DNA of 64,000 bases from IMG/VR virus record IMGVR_UViG_3300010334_000023, positions 152,499-216,498 of that record. One strand, given 5' to 3'. Position 1 is the stretch's first letter. Every line of letters begins with the position of its first letter. The notes beneath the pieces were generated by a model, which was given only the letters and a program-made list of their open reading frames with translations, did not search any database and was not told the origin of the DNA. This stretch comes from a virus. Made by a program: the position numbers and the translations under genes. Below are positions 41,575 to 49,972 of this stretch, one piece after another.

Positions 41575-41582
41575 TATTTAGC
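41575..41582 (-). promoter_or_regulatory. Late-type box GCTAAATA
   Basis: Minus-strand GCTAAATA lies 21 bases before the ATG at 41553, just after the stop of the upstream small gene. Confidence 0.5.
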
Positions 41583-41591
41583 GGCAGCTGT

Positions 41592-41774
41592 TTAGTCTAG
41601 ATCAGCTAGCTCCACCACCACCGTGCTGTCATTGAGCACTTCTTCTACCAGTGCTGGTGCTGTGGCTGCTAGGATGGCTTTTTGCTCGTCTGTGAGCACC
41701 GATGCTGCGTCGCTGCTGTCCTTGACCATGCGGCTCAGCTTGATAACAACCAATTCTTCAATTAACTTGGCCAT
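41592..41774 (-). CDS. Small acidic phage protein
   Basis: This encodes 60 residues; GGGAGATCACAC precedes the ATG. It is helical and acidic toward the end (EEVLNDSTVVVELADLD) with a Lys/Arg pair near the start (IKLSRMVKDSSD). Similar small proteins occur in T4-like aquatic phages, to my memory, without known function. It stands between the fibre genes and the ClpA unit. Confidence 0.65.
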   Translation of the reverse strand: MAKLIEELVVIKLSRMVKDSSDAASVLTDEQKAILAATAPALVEEVLNDSTVVVELADLD

Positions 41775-41822
41775 GTGTGATCTCCCTGTTGGATCTGATA
41801 CTTATGGCTCAAATCGACTGAG

Positions 41823-42152
41823 TCATCTGATCTTTGGTTTGCGACCGCGCTTGCGACCAGTGCTGCGAGTAGTGCCGTCTGGATTGATGTTGAATATCTC
41901 GGCATACCTCTGCACGCTCATGCCATCTATGGCAGTAATGTCATCGCTGCTCACTGTCAACTGTCCCTGCCCGTTTGCTTCCTTGAGAGTGAGAGCGAAA
42001 GATCCGCTGTTTTCGACCACGCTGATCAGATGGTAATCATCAGAAGCCTGCTGTGGCCAACCAAATGCGTTCCTGCGACTGATCCTGGCAGTGACCATGC
42101 TGTCCTCACCTAGCTTGCCCTGTGCGATAAGCTCGCTCACGAGGTTGATCAT
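41823..42152 (-). CDS. Hypothetical protein with AT-hook-like tail
   Basis: This encodes 109 residues. The body is beta-rich (DYHLISVVENSGSFALTLKEANGQGQLTVSS) with an IDGMSVQRYAEIFNI helix. The C-terminus is GRKRGRKPKIR, which contains the RGRKP core of AT-hook DNA-binding motifs. It overlaps the clpA stop by four bases and so is made with ClpA. DNA binding is suggested by the tail only. Confidence 0.65.
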   Translation of the reverse strand: MINLVSELIAQGKLGEDSMVTARISRRNAFGWPQQASDDYHLISVVENSGSFALTLKEANGQGQLTVSSDDITAIDGMSVQRYAEIFNINPDGTTRSTGRKRGRKPKIR

Positions 42153-44437
42153 TGCGAGACCTCCTGAACCAACTGCAGGTCCTGCGGCTGTGCCGTGTCT
42201 GGCGCAGGTTCTGGATTGCTGAGATATTCAAACTCTAGCTTGTCTTCCTTGACAGTGATCATCACAGCTCCGCCGTGTCGCAGCTTGCCAAACAGCATCT
42301 CTCTGCTCAGTGGCTTCTTGATGTGATCGGCGATCACTCTGGCCAAGGGACGCGCACCCATGTTGGTGTCAAATCCCTTGTCGATCAGCCACTGCTTGGC
42401 AGAAGCATCGCAGACTATCTTGACGTTCTTGCGAGCACTCAGACCATTGAGCTCGCCGAGGAACTTGTCAACGATGCTGTCCATGTTGTCCTTGTTCAGC
42501 TTGTTGAACTTGATGATGGCATCCAGCCTGTTGCGGAACTCTGGTGTGAAGAAACGGTTGATGGCCTGCGTGTCCTCGTCTCGCACAGTGCTCTTGGTGA
42601 AGCCGATCAGTTCCTTTTCCATGTCAGCTGCACCCAGATTGCTGGTGAAGATCACGATGGCATTGCGTGCGCTGGCTGATTTTCCTTGGCTGCTGGTCAC
42701 TGTGCCATGATCCATCAGCGCAAGGAAGATGTTGTAGACGTCGGGATGTGCTTTTTCGATCTCGTCGAACAGCAGCACGCAGTGAGGATGCGTGTCAAGC
42801 TCATTGATCAGCACGCCGCCGCCGGCACCACCGTCACCGTAACCAACGTAACCCGGAGGTGATCCGATGAACTTGCTGACTGTGTGACGCTCTTGGTACT
42901 CGCTCATGTCAAATCTGGCAAAATGCACGCCTAGGCTCTTGGCCAACTGCTTGGCAACTTCGGTCTTGCCCACACCACTGGGCCCTGAGAACAGGAAGCT
43001 GCCCACGGTCTTGTCGCTCTCGCGCAGTCCGCTCCTGCTCATGTAGATGGCGTTGACCACTCCGTCGATGGCATCGATCTGTCCAAATATCTTGGCTTTG
43101 AGATCAGTCTCTAGCTGTTCTAGCTTGTCAGCTTCCTTGCTCTTTACCGTGGTCACAGGTACCTTGGCTACTCTGCTGACTTCGGCTTCGATCATTTCCT
43201 TGGTCAATAGCTTGGCACGTTCTGATGCTGGTTTGATCCTCTGCCATGCTGCTGCGCTGTCCACGATGTCGATGGCCTTGTCAGGCAAGCATCTGTCGTG
43301 TATGTGCTTGGTAGTGAGTTCCACTGCAGCATCCAAGGCTTCTGGTTCAAACTCGATACCATGGTACTCTTCGTAGTGCTTGGCGATACCTCTGAGTATG
43401 CGCTTGCTGTCCTCAACGCTGGGTTCGAACACGTCCAGCTTTTGGAATCGCCGCACCAGCGCACGGTCCTTTTCAAAGTGCTTGCGATATTCCTCGTTGG
43501 TGGTGCTGCCGATGCAGCAGATCTCGCCGCGGCTCAGCGCAGGCTTTAGCATGTTAGCTGCGTCGATGCTGCCACCGCCTCCGCCATTGCCTGCACCCAT
43601 GATCATGTGTATCTCGTCGATGAACATGATGGTCTTTGGCAGCGCTGAGAACGCTGCGATGATCTGCTTGAGACGCTCTTCAAAATCACCTCTGAACTTG
43701 GTACCTGCTACCAACGTGGCCACATCAAGGTTCCAGATGGTGTGATCGGCTAAGCTGTCTGGTACATCCCCTTCGATGATGCGCCGAGCCAAGCCTTCTA
43801 CTATGATGGTCTTGCCCACACCGGGATCGCCGGTCATGATCACGTTATGCTTGTTGCGGCGTGCCATGATCTGGCAGATCTGTTCAACTTCCTTCTCACG
43901 GCCGATCAGAGGATCTATGCGGCCTGCCTGTGCCTTGGCATTGAGATTGATGCAGTATTCCTCGAGTATCTCAAGAGCTGCTTTGCTGTCCATGGCCGAA
44001 TCTGGGCTGTTATCGGTGCGATTGGCTAGCTCGACTAGCTTTTCCTTGGTTGGACCATGCTTCTCCAAAAACCAACTAGCTGGGCTGTCTGGTATGTGAT
44101 ACAGTGCTAGCAACACGTCCACCGCACCTATGTCACCGCGACCGCTGAACAGGCTCTGTGTCTTGGCCTTCTTGATCACGTTGCTGAGCAGCGCTGTATG
44201 CCGAGGCTGGAAGCTGCCTGCCTTGACCACGACATGGTTGCGCTCGTTGTTCAACCACTCGCTGGTCAGAGTGATCAGCTTTTCCAGATCGCCCCCACCT
44301 TGTACCATGAGATCCTGTATGGGTTCCATCTCCAGCAGTCCTGCCAGCAGATGCTCAAGCGTTACCAGCTCGTGGTTAAGGCTAGCAGCCAGTTGATAAG
44401 CACGCTGCAGTGGTTGTTCAAAAGCCTGCATGCTCAT
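42149..44437 (-). CDS. clpA: ClpA-like AAA+ unfoldase
   Basis: This encodes 762 residues, close to bacterial ClpA. It has an N-terminal Clp repeat domain, Walker A motifs GDPGVGKT (203-210) and GPSGVGKT (485-492), Walker B MFIDEIH and LLFDEIEKAH, and no ClpB middle coil. ClpA unfolds proteins and feeds them to ClpP. The loop before the RFFTPEFRNRLD block reads ELIGF, with IGF at 611-613, matching the IGL/IGF tripeptide by which ClpA/ClpX dock on ClpP. The phage protein could therefore use host ClpP. It is coupled to the peptide deformylase gene. AGGGAG lies nine bases before the ATG. Confidence 0.93.
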   Translation of the reverse strand: MSMQAFEQPLQRAYQLAASLNHELVTLEHLLAGLLEMEPIQDLMVQGGGDLEKLITLTSEWLNNERNHVVVKAGSFQPRHTALLSNVIKKAKTQSLFSGRGDIGAVDVLLALYHIPDSPASWFLEKHGPTKEKLVELANRTDNSPDSAMDSKAALEILEEYCINLNAKAQAGRIDPLIGREKEVEQICQIMARRNKHNVIMTGDPGVGKTIIVEGLARRIIEGDVPDSLADHTIWNLDVATLVAGTKFRGDFEERLKQIIAAFSALPKTIMFIDEIHMIMGAGNGGGGGSIDAANMLKPALSRGEICCIGSTTNEEYRKHFEKDRALVRRFQKLDVFEPSVEDSKRILRGIAKHYEEYHGIEFEPEALDAAVELTTKHIHDRCLPDKAIDIVDSAAAWQRIKPASERAKLLTKEMIEAEVSRVAKVPVTTVKSKEADKLEQLETDLKAKIFGQIDAIDGVVNAIYMSRSGLRESDKTVGSFLFSGPSGVGKTEVAKQLAKSLGVHFARFDMSEYQERHTVSKFIGSPPGYVGYGDGGAGGGVLINELDTHPHCVLLFDEIEKAHPDVYNIFLALMDHGTVTSSQGKSASARNAIVIFTSNLGAADMEKELIGFTKSTVRDEDTQAINRFFTPEFRNRLDAIIKFNKLNKDNMDSIVDKFLGELNGLSARKNVKIVCDASAKQWLIDKGFDTNMGARPLARVIADHIKKPLSREMLFGKLRHGGAVMITVKEDKLEFEYLSNPEPAPDTAQPQDLQLVQEVSQ

Positions 44438-44940
44438 GCTGTGACTCCCTGGCGCTTGACCTTCTTGGCCAGCTTGCGCCGTGCTAGATCCAAGCGCAGC
44501 TTGCTTACCCTGTCGTCGATCATGATGCCCTGTAGATGATCAAACTCATGCAGGAATATCCTGCTCCATCCAAAGCCCATGTCAGTGATCTGCTGGTTGC
44601 CAGTGATATCTCTGAACATGACCTTGATCTGCTTGCTGCGCTTGACCTTGAGAACCAAACCTGGCAGGCTAAGGCAGCCTTCATCATGTTCATCAGTCTC
44701 GTCGCTGGCACTGAGCACCACGGGATTGATGAACACTGCGTCCTGGCCTTCCACGCTGACCACGAACAGGTTGATGCTGTGCCCTACCTGTGGCGCAGCC
44801 AACCCAACTCCTCCGTGCGCCCGCAGCGTGTCAAACATGTCTTGGATCAGTGGACCCAGAGATGGAATCTCACTGGGTTCTATCAAGCGTGCTTGCTGCC
44901 GCAGCAGTGCTGCTGGACTGGTCACTAAGGGTAGTATCAT
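44434..44940 (-). CDS. def: Peptide deformylase
   Basis: This removes the formyl group from the N-terminal methionine of new proteins. All three family motifs are intact: GVGLAAPQ (44-51), EGCLS (87-91) and HEFDH (131-135), giving the Cys and two His metal ligands and the catalytic Glu. The 168-residue size equals bacterial enzymes and is longer than many cyanophage deformylases because it keeps a C-terminal helix (LDLARRKLAKKVKRQ). It overlaps clpA by four bases and follows dnaJ by four, so the three are one unit. Confidence 0.95.
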   Translation of the reverse strand: MILPLVTSPAALLRQQARLIEPSEIPSLGPLIQDMFDTLRAHGGVGLAAPQVGHSINLFVVSVEGQDAVFINPVVLSASDETDEHDEGCLSLPGLVLKVKRSKQIKVMFRDITGNQQITDMGFGWSRIFLHEFDHLQGIMIDDRVSKLRLDLARRKLAKKVKRQGVTA

Positions 44941-44944
44941 TGTT

Positions 44945-45829
44945 TTACTGGCTCCTCTGGCTCTGCACTTGCTTGAGCAGATCCCTTTGTTGAGTGGTTA
45001 GATTCCTGCATATCTCTACGTTGAGCCTGAGGAACAGGTCTCCTCTGTGGCGTGCGTTGTTGTGAGCAGGCATGCCTTGGCCTTGAACACGCAGCATGGT
45101 ACCGTGCTGCGTGCCAGCTGGTACGTTTACGCTGAGCTTTTGGCCATCTATGCCCGTGACTTCTTGGTCGGTGCCCAGCATGGCTGCTATGGCATCCACG
45201 TTCAGCACAGCATGCAGATGCGGACCATCTCTGTTGAACAACGCATGCTCGCTGATTGACACGGTGACATAGAGATCACCTGGGGGCAGATTGCCCATGC
45301 TGCGGTCGCCGTGACCTTGGAACTTGAGCCTGGTGCCATTCTGCACGCCAGCAGGTATTGAGACATTGATGCTGGTCTGCTGCCCGTTGGCATCAAACTG
45401 CACGGGCACGGTCTTGCCAACAAAGGCATCTTCCAGGGTGATGTTGAGAGTGAACTGCCAATCTCTGTTACGAGGCGGCTGCGGTCTGCCAAAGCCCTGC
45501 CCGAACACCTGGCTCATGATGTCATCGAATGGATTGCCACCTCCGCCAAAGCTGAAACTGAAATCCGCACCAGGAAATCCGTGGTTGAAGTTTTGATGGA
45601 AGGGATTGCCTCCCTGTCCAAACCTGCGCTGTTGATCGTACTGCGCACGTTTCTGGGCATCGCCCAGCGTGTCATTGGCCTCGTTGATCTTCTTGAACAG
45701 GGCCTCTGAATCCTTGTTGCCCTGGTTGAGATCAGGGTGATGCTGCTTGGCTAATCGCCTATAAGCAGCTCTGATTTCGTCTGGACTGGCGTTTTCGCCT
45801 ATTTCGAGTATCTTGTAATAATCTTCCAT
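44945..45829 (-). CDS. DnaJ/CbpA-like J-domain co-chaperone
   Basis: This encodes 294 residues from the ATG at 45829 (MEDYYKILEIGENASPDEIR). The J domain holds His31-Pro32-Asp33, which stimulates DnaK. A Gly/Phe-rich linker (FGQGGNPFHQNFNHGFPG) follows, then the two C-terminal substrate-binding domains. The four CXXCXGXG zinc repeats of full DnaJ are absent, so it is the CbpA type. A TTGACA promoter with its -10 box five bases before the ATG suggests a leaderless message. With ClpA and deformylase it forms a protein-maturation unit. Confidence 0.9.
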   Translation of the reverse strand: MEDYYKILEIGENASPDEIRAAYRRLAKQHHPDLNQGNKDSEALFKKINEANDTLGDAQKRAQYDQQRRFGQGGNPFHQNFNHGFPGADFSFSFGGGGNPFDDIMSQVFGQGFGRPQPPRNRDWQFTLNITLEDAFVGKTVPVQFDANGQQTSINVSIPAGVQNGTRLKFQGHGDRSMGNLPPGDLYVTVSISEHALFNRDGPHLHAVLNVDAIAAMLGTDQEVTGIDGQKLSVNVPAGTQHGTMLRVQGQGMPAHNNARHRGDLFLRLNVEICRNLTTQQRDLLKQVQSQRSQ

Positions 45830-45834
45830 GACAG

Positions 45835-45864
45835 AGTGTAACCTATTGAGCACCATGGTGTCAA
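45835..45864 (-). promoter_or_regulatory. Sigma-70-like promoter abutting the dnaJ-like start
   Basis: On the minus strand TTGACA (45859-45864), 18 bases, TACACT (45835-45840), then CTGTC and the ATG at 45829. Confidence 0.5.
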
Positions 45865-45878
45865 TGCCAGCGGCATAC

Positions 45879-45886
45879 CATAAATA
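45879..45886 (+). promoter_or_regulatory. Late promoter box CATAAATA
   Basis: Plus-strand CATAAATA, 36 bases before the TTG at 45922. It lies in the divergent gap next to the minus-strand dnaJ promoter. Confidence 0.55.
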
Positions 45887-45921
45887 ATCAAATATCACCA
45901 ACTAGCAAGGGGTGCAGTGTC

Positions 45922-46611
45922 TTGGATGAAGAAAAACAGGCTACGTTGGCGCAGATAGCTGTTAACTATCTAACCAACACTCGTCCGATCATGCTAGCAG
46001 TGCATTTCATTTATATTGCCATGATAACGCTGGTATTTTCAGCGTCTTACGTGATTGCTTTCCATTTTACCAGCTTGGTCACGGTTTACGAAGAAGCCCA
46101 CAGCATCAGCAGCTTCAGCTTGAATCTCAAGACATCTTTGGAGAACGATAACGCTATCTATGCCAATCTTAACAGGCTGCTCGGCGACAACGGTGGTATG
46201 AGAGCCTATGTGTACAGATACCACAACGGATTGGCAGCAATCAGTGGTGTGCCATTCTTCTTCCAGACCATGACACATGAAGTGATCAGCCCTGGTACTT
46301 CTCGCATCATGAACTTTGAGCAGCGCATACCAGCCAGCATACACATGGCCATCAACAACCACTTTGTCAATGACAAGTGTGCAGTGATCAAGAACGCTGA
46401 CAAGGACAGGGAAAACCAAGATTACTATTTCTGGATGAGCAGAAACGCCAAACATCTCATACGCTGTCCGATCTACATGAGCAACGGCGATCTGTTTGGA
46501 TTCGTTGGTGTGGATTTCGCCACAGACATCAGCGAACTGGATACCAGCATCAAGCGCATCAGGGACGCAACGTCTGACATCGCCAAGATATTCCAAAGCA
46601 TCAAGCGCTGA
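45922..46611 (+). CDS. Membrane-anchored GAF-like protein
   Basis: This encodes 229 residues from TTG at 45922; AAGGGG lies nine bases before it, and the only nearby ATG is out of frame. Residues 22-50 are a hydrophobic span (PIMLAVHFIYIAMITLVFSA) that should anchor it in the inner membrane. After a helical linker, residues 90-225 resemble a GAF or PAS-like sensor: MRAYVYRYHNGLAAISGVPFFF, then LIRCPIYMSNGDLFGFVGVDF. A ligand cannot be inferred. The late promoter box suggests a late role, perhaps in the envelope. Confidence 0.65.
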   Translation: MDEEKQATLAQIAVNYLTNTRPIMLAVHFIYIAMITLVFSASYVIAFHFTSLVTVYEEAHSISSFSLNLKTSLENDNAIYANLNRLLGDNGGMRAYVYRYHNGLAAISGVPFFFQTMTHEVISPGTSRIMNFEQRIPASIHMAINNHFVNDKCAVIKNADKDRENQDYYFWMSRNAKHLIRCPIYMSNGDLFGFVGVDFATDISELDTSIKRIRDATSDIAKIFQSIKR

Positions 46612-46670
46612 TATATTTAGGCAAAGCTGGATCGTGATCCATAAAATAACACAGTCAAGGGATCACATGC

Positions 46671-47381
46671 ATGCACATACTCATACCCATGAGCGGGCGA
46701 GGTTCTAGGTTCGCCCAGCAGGGTTACGCAAAACCCAAACCTCTGATAGAATTCTTCGGCAAGCCAATGGTCCAGCATGTGCTGGAGAACCTTGGACTGC
46801 ACAATACATTTACACTATGCGTGCTGCGCGAGCACTATGATGCAGATCCTGTGCTGTTTGAACAGCTAGGTCGCATGACTGATCTCAATTTAGTGTTTGT
46901 GGACCAGGTCACACAGGGTGCTGCTGAGACCTGCTTGCTGGCCAAGCAACATATAAAACCCAATGATACTCTGTTCATTGCCAACTGCGATCAGATCATG
47001 GCCTGGGACCAAGATCACTTTGAAGAATGGTTAGCAGCTGAGCGACTGGATGGTGCCATGCTGACCTTCTTCAAGGACAGTCCAGCCTACAGCTATGTGG
47101 AAGTCGACCAAGGCGGCATAGCCATACGCACGGCTGAAAAGCAGGTCATAAGCCCGCATGCTACCACTGGCATCTACGTGTGGACCCAAGGCAAGGATTT
47201 CGTGTGGGCAGCAGAACAGATGATAGCAGACAACGTGCGTGTCAATAATGAATTCTATGTTTGCCCTGTGTATAATTGGAACATCGCACGCGGCGACCGC
47301 ATAGGCATATATCCACCCCAGGCTCACTGGCCCATAGGCACACCAGAAGACTTGGACATCTACATAGAGGCGCACCAATGA
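46671..47381 (+). CDS. Sugar-phosphate nucleotidyltransferase-like protein
   Basis: This encodes 236 residues. It begins MHILIPMSGRGSRFAQQGYAKPKPLIEFFGKPM, the nucleotide-binding signature of NTP-sugar transferases (GxGxR then KPL). FIANCDQIMAW provides the metal-binding Asp. These enzymes join a sugar 1-phosphate to NMP from an NTP. AAGGG lies upstream of the ATG. It opens the seven-gene RuBisCO-like operon and overlaps the cupin gene by four bases. It is probably the activation step for the sugar or polyol made there; the substrate is unknown. Confidence 0.8.
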   Translation: MHILIPMSGRGSRFAQQGYAKPKPLIEFFGKPMVQHVLENLGLHNTFTLCVLREHYDADPVLFEQLGRMTDLNLVFVDQVTQGAAETCLLAKQHIKPNDTLFIANCDQIMAWDQDHFEEWLAAERLDGAMLTFFKDSPAYSYVEVDQGGIAIRTAEKQVISPHATTGIYVWTQGKDFVWAAEQMIADNVRVNNEFYVCPVYNWNIARGDRIGIYPPQAHWPIGTPEDLDIYIEAHQ

Positions 47382-47710
47382 AAGTATTTGATCCCACGCT
47401 GTTCACAGGTGGTTGGTTCGTTGGAGACTTCCAACCCAGCATCTGGAACACCAAGGACTTTGAAGTAGGTTACAAGTATCATCAGGCCGGCGAACCATGG
47501 CCAGCTCACTATCATGAGCACATGGACGAGATCACCGTTTTGGTAGATGGCGTGATGAGGATACAGGACCAGATCCTGGTTGGCCCGACCATATTCCTGC
47601 TGAAAAAGGGCGAGATAGCAGATCCAGAATTCCTAGCAGATTGCCAAGTGGTGGTGATCAAGACTCCCAGCGTGCCTGGCGACAAGATAGAGGTGAAAAA
47701 AGAATCATGA
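47378..47710 (+). CDS. Small cupin-fold protein
   Basis: This encodes 110 residues. YHQAGEPWPAHYHEHMDEITVLVDG carries the cupin motif 1 pattern (H.H...E...V..G), with His and Glu ligands for a metal. A second strand block (GPTIFLLKKGEIADPEFL) follows. Cupins serve as isomerases, epimerases or dioxygenases in sugar pathways. It overlaps the genes on either side (ATGA at both ends), so it is made in step with the nucleotidyltransferase and the RuBisCO-like protein. Confidence 0.75.
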   Translation: MKVFDPTLFTGGWFVGDFQPSIWNTKDFEVGYKYHQAGEPWPAHYHEHMDEITVLVDGVMRIQDQILVGPTIFLLKKGEIADPEFLADCQVVVIKTPSVPGDKIEVKKES

Positions 47711-48849
47711 GCATAGACATCGTCAGAGACCAAAAGGAACTGGGTACCTATTTCTACGTTACCTACGACGTAGAAAGCACCAGCACGCTGTTTGACGCAG
47801 CATGGGCCATAGCAGTGGGCCAGAGCATTGGCAATCCCAACACACGGTCAGTCTGGGAGACACCAGAGATGATCGAAGCACACTGTGCCAAGATCCTGCG
47901 CAGCAACAACTTTGACAAGAAGAAGGGTTTGGTCACCATTGGTTACCCAGCTGCCAACATCAACTGGGACAACGATGGCATCGCTCAGCTGCTGTGCATC
48001 ATCCAGGGCGGCCAGACTGACATTGACATCATCAAGAAGTGTCGCGTGGTTGATCTTGAGATACATCCCCAGACCATAGACAGCCACTTCAACAAGCCAC
48101 GCTATGGCATCAGTGGCATGAGGGCCTACACTGGCTGCTTTGGCAAACCGTTCTTTGGAGGCATCATCAAGCCCAAGACCGGCGTAACACCTCATCAGCT
48201 GCTAGACATGGTCAAGGAACTGGTTGATGGCGGCGTTAACTTCATCAAGGAAGACGAGATCCTCAGCAATCCAGACATCTGCAGGCTGGAAGATCGCGTG
48301 AGCTTGATCAGTGATTACATCAGCGACAAGAGCGTGGTATATACCTTCTGCATCAACAGCGATCCTCTGCATGTGCTGGATCGCGCACGTTTCGTGGCCA
48401 GCAATGGCGGCACAGGGGTGCACGTGAACGTGTGGAGCGGTCTTGGCGTGTACAAGAGCATACGCGATCTGGATCTGGATCTGTTCATACACTATCAGAA
48501 GAGCGGTGACAAGGTCATCACGCATAAGAAGAATCCTTTTGGCATAGAGTGGACTGTGCTGTGCCAGCTGGCAGCTATCAGCGGTGTTGACACCATACAC
48601 GCAGGCATGTGGGGTGGCTACCTATCGGATCCCGAAGACGAGATCACTGCGTACATGAAAGTTCTCAGAAGCGGCAACGTGGTTCCTGCGCTAAGCTGCG
48701 GTATGACAGCAGAGCTGATCCCACCAATCGTGGAAAAGTTTGGTGTGGACTGGATGGCCAACGTGGGCGGCGCCATACACGGTCATCCAGATGGCACGCT
48801 GGCAGGTGCACAGAAGATACGCCGAGCCATAGACAGCTTGAAGGTGTGA
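47707..48849 (+). CDS. RuBisCO-like protein (form IV type)
   Basis: This encodes 380 residues homologous to the RuBisCO large subunit. GGIIKPKTG (151-159) keeps both Lys of loop 1, and NFIKEDE keeps the carbamylated Lys (181) and metal ligands Asp183 and Glu184. GVHVNVW aligns with the HIHRAMH strand but has Asn and Val for His294 and Arg295. DTIHAGMWGGY keeps His327 but has Tyr305 in place of loop-6 Lys334. ALSCG keeps Ser379, and GGAIHGHP follows. Without Lys334 it should not fix CO2; such proteins are enolases or isomerases of phosphorylated ketoses. Metal-enolate chemistry looks intact. It is coupled to the cupin gene by ATGA. Confidence 0.92.
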   Translation: MSIDIVRDQKELGTYFYVTYDVESTSTLFDAAWAIAVGQSIGNPNTRSVWETPEMIEAHCAKILRSNNFDKKKGLVTIGYPAANINWDNDGIAQLLCIIQGGQTDIDIIKKCRVVDLEIHPQTIDSHFNKPRYGISGMRAYTGCFGKPFFGGIIKPKTGVTPHQLLDMVKELVDGGVNFIKEDEILSNPDICRLEDRVSLISDYISDKSVVYTFCINSDPLHVLDRARFVASNGGTGVHVNVWSGLGVYKSIRDLDLDLFIHYQKSGDKVITHKKNPFGIEWTVLCQLAAISGVDTIHAGMWGGYLSDPEDEITAYMKVLRSGNVVPALSCGMTAELIPPIVEKFGVDWMANVGGAIHGHPDGTLAGAQKIRRAIDSLKV

Positions 48850-48850
48850 C

Positions 48851-49324
48851 ATGAAGTTCATAGCACACCGAGGATTGATGGACGGTCCTGATGAGCGCAT
48901 GCAGAACCGCCCTGATCAGATCGTCAAGGCACTGGACCATGGATTCGAAGCAGAGATAGACCTGTGGCATATAGATGGCAAGTGGGTGCTGGGACATGAT
49001 GGTCCTGAGCATGACATCGAATTTGATTACCTCAGGCAGAAGGGCCTGTGGATTCACTGCAAGAACCTCGATGCGCTGTTTGCTCTCAGAGCACAGAAAC
49101 ATCACTACAACTTCTTTTGGCACGAAAGTGATCTAGTGACGCTGACCAGCACCAACATGGTCTGGACTTACTTTGGCAAGCCAGAGACCGTGAGCCCCAT
49201 GAGCATCTGCGTGATGCCGGAAGCTACCTATGAATGGACAGACATAGAGCAGATGGTGCGCAGCTGGAACTGGTATGGCTTCTGCAGCGACTATGTGAAC
49301 CGGCTGCGGGCATGGCAACACTAG
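48851..49324 (+). CDS. GDPD-like phosphodiesterase
   Basis: This encodes 157 residues, one base after the RuBisCO-like gene. MKFIAHRGL (His6, Arg7), EAEIDLW (Glu35, Asp37) and GHD (His49) are the metal and catalytic residues of glycerophosphodiester phosphodiesterases. The protein is shorter than the usual ~240 residues, as in homologues from capsule clusters. Its role could be to trim or transfer a glycerophosphate-type group, or to open a phosphodiester in the product of this operon. Confidence 0.8.
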   Translation: MKFIAHRGLMDGPDERMQNRPDQIVKALDHGFEAEIDLWHIDGKWVLGHDGPEHDIEFDYLRQKGLWIHCKNLDALFALRAQKHHYNFFWHESDLVTLTSTNMVWTYFGKPETVSPMSICVMPEATYEWTDIEQMVRSWNWYGFCSDYVNRLRAWQH

Positions 49325-49971
49325 CACTATGCTTTGCGGGATTACCTCGCATAACTGACGTCAGCACTGCTAGCTGGCGTCGCCTCATTGATCAACACGA
49401 CACTGATGTATTCGTGCATGCGTGGAGCAACGATGCTGAACTGTCTCGCAACTGGATCAGCAGTGCGTATGCTCCCACAGAGATGATAATAGAATCTCAG
49501 CGAGAGTTTGATACCAGCATCTACAAGGATCGCATCTGGGCCTATAGGTCGCAGCCACGAAACGTGCTCAGCATGTGGTACAGCATAGCTCAGAGCCTTC
49601 AGCTGGCAGACCGGCACGCACGGAAACAGCGCAAGACCTATGACTTTGTTGCCCGTGCACGATTTGATTGGCACTGTGATCAGTTTGTGCTGGAACAGTA
49701 CGATGGCCTCACAGTGCCAGATGATCCCGGTCTGAGCGGTCACAATTTCCAGCATCGCGGAACATGGCACGTGGCACACAACGATCAGTTTGGATATGGC
49801 AGCATGACTGTGATGCGAGACTACGGAGAGACATTTGCTCGCATACCTTGGCTGTATTCTGTAGATGGTGTCGACTTCTGCAGCGAATTATTCCTCACCA
49901 CTAACATGATGACCAAGCAAATTCCGGTTAAATTACAGAAGGGCATGCGCTATCGCATGGTAAGGGACTAA
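49312..49971 (+). CDS. Putative glycosyltransferase-like protein
   Basis: This encodes 219 residues starting MATLALCFAGLPRITDVSTASW, 13 bases inside the end of the previous gene. DTDVFVHAWSND, then YDFVARARFDWHCDQF and a later DQFGYGSMTVMRDY block, resemble capsule-locus transferases in which an R.D motif serves as the DXD site. There is no membrane span. It is followed after one base by a family 2 glycosyltransferase. The donor and acceptor are unknown. Confidence 0.65.
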   Translation: MATLALCFAGLPRITDVSTASWRRLIDQHDTDVFVHAWSNDAELSRNWISSAYAPTEMIIESQREFDTSIYKDRIWAYRSQPRNVLSMWYSIAQSLQLADRHARKQRKTYDFVARARFDWHCDQFVLEQYDGLTVPDDPGLSGHNFQHRGTWHVAHNDQFGYGSMTVMRDYGETFARIPWLYSVDGVDFCSELFLTTNMMTKQIPVKLQKGMRYRMVRD

Positions 49972-49972
49972 C

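Noticed and set aside
46628-46641. TGGATC-GT-GATCCA palindrome before the RuBisCO-like operon
   Set aside because: Only six base pairs per arm; this length is expected by chance, so it is not called an operator.
47707-48849. True CO2-fixing RuBisCO
   Set aside because: The loop-6 lysine and the Arg of the phosphate site are replaced, so carboxylation is not expected.
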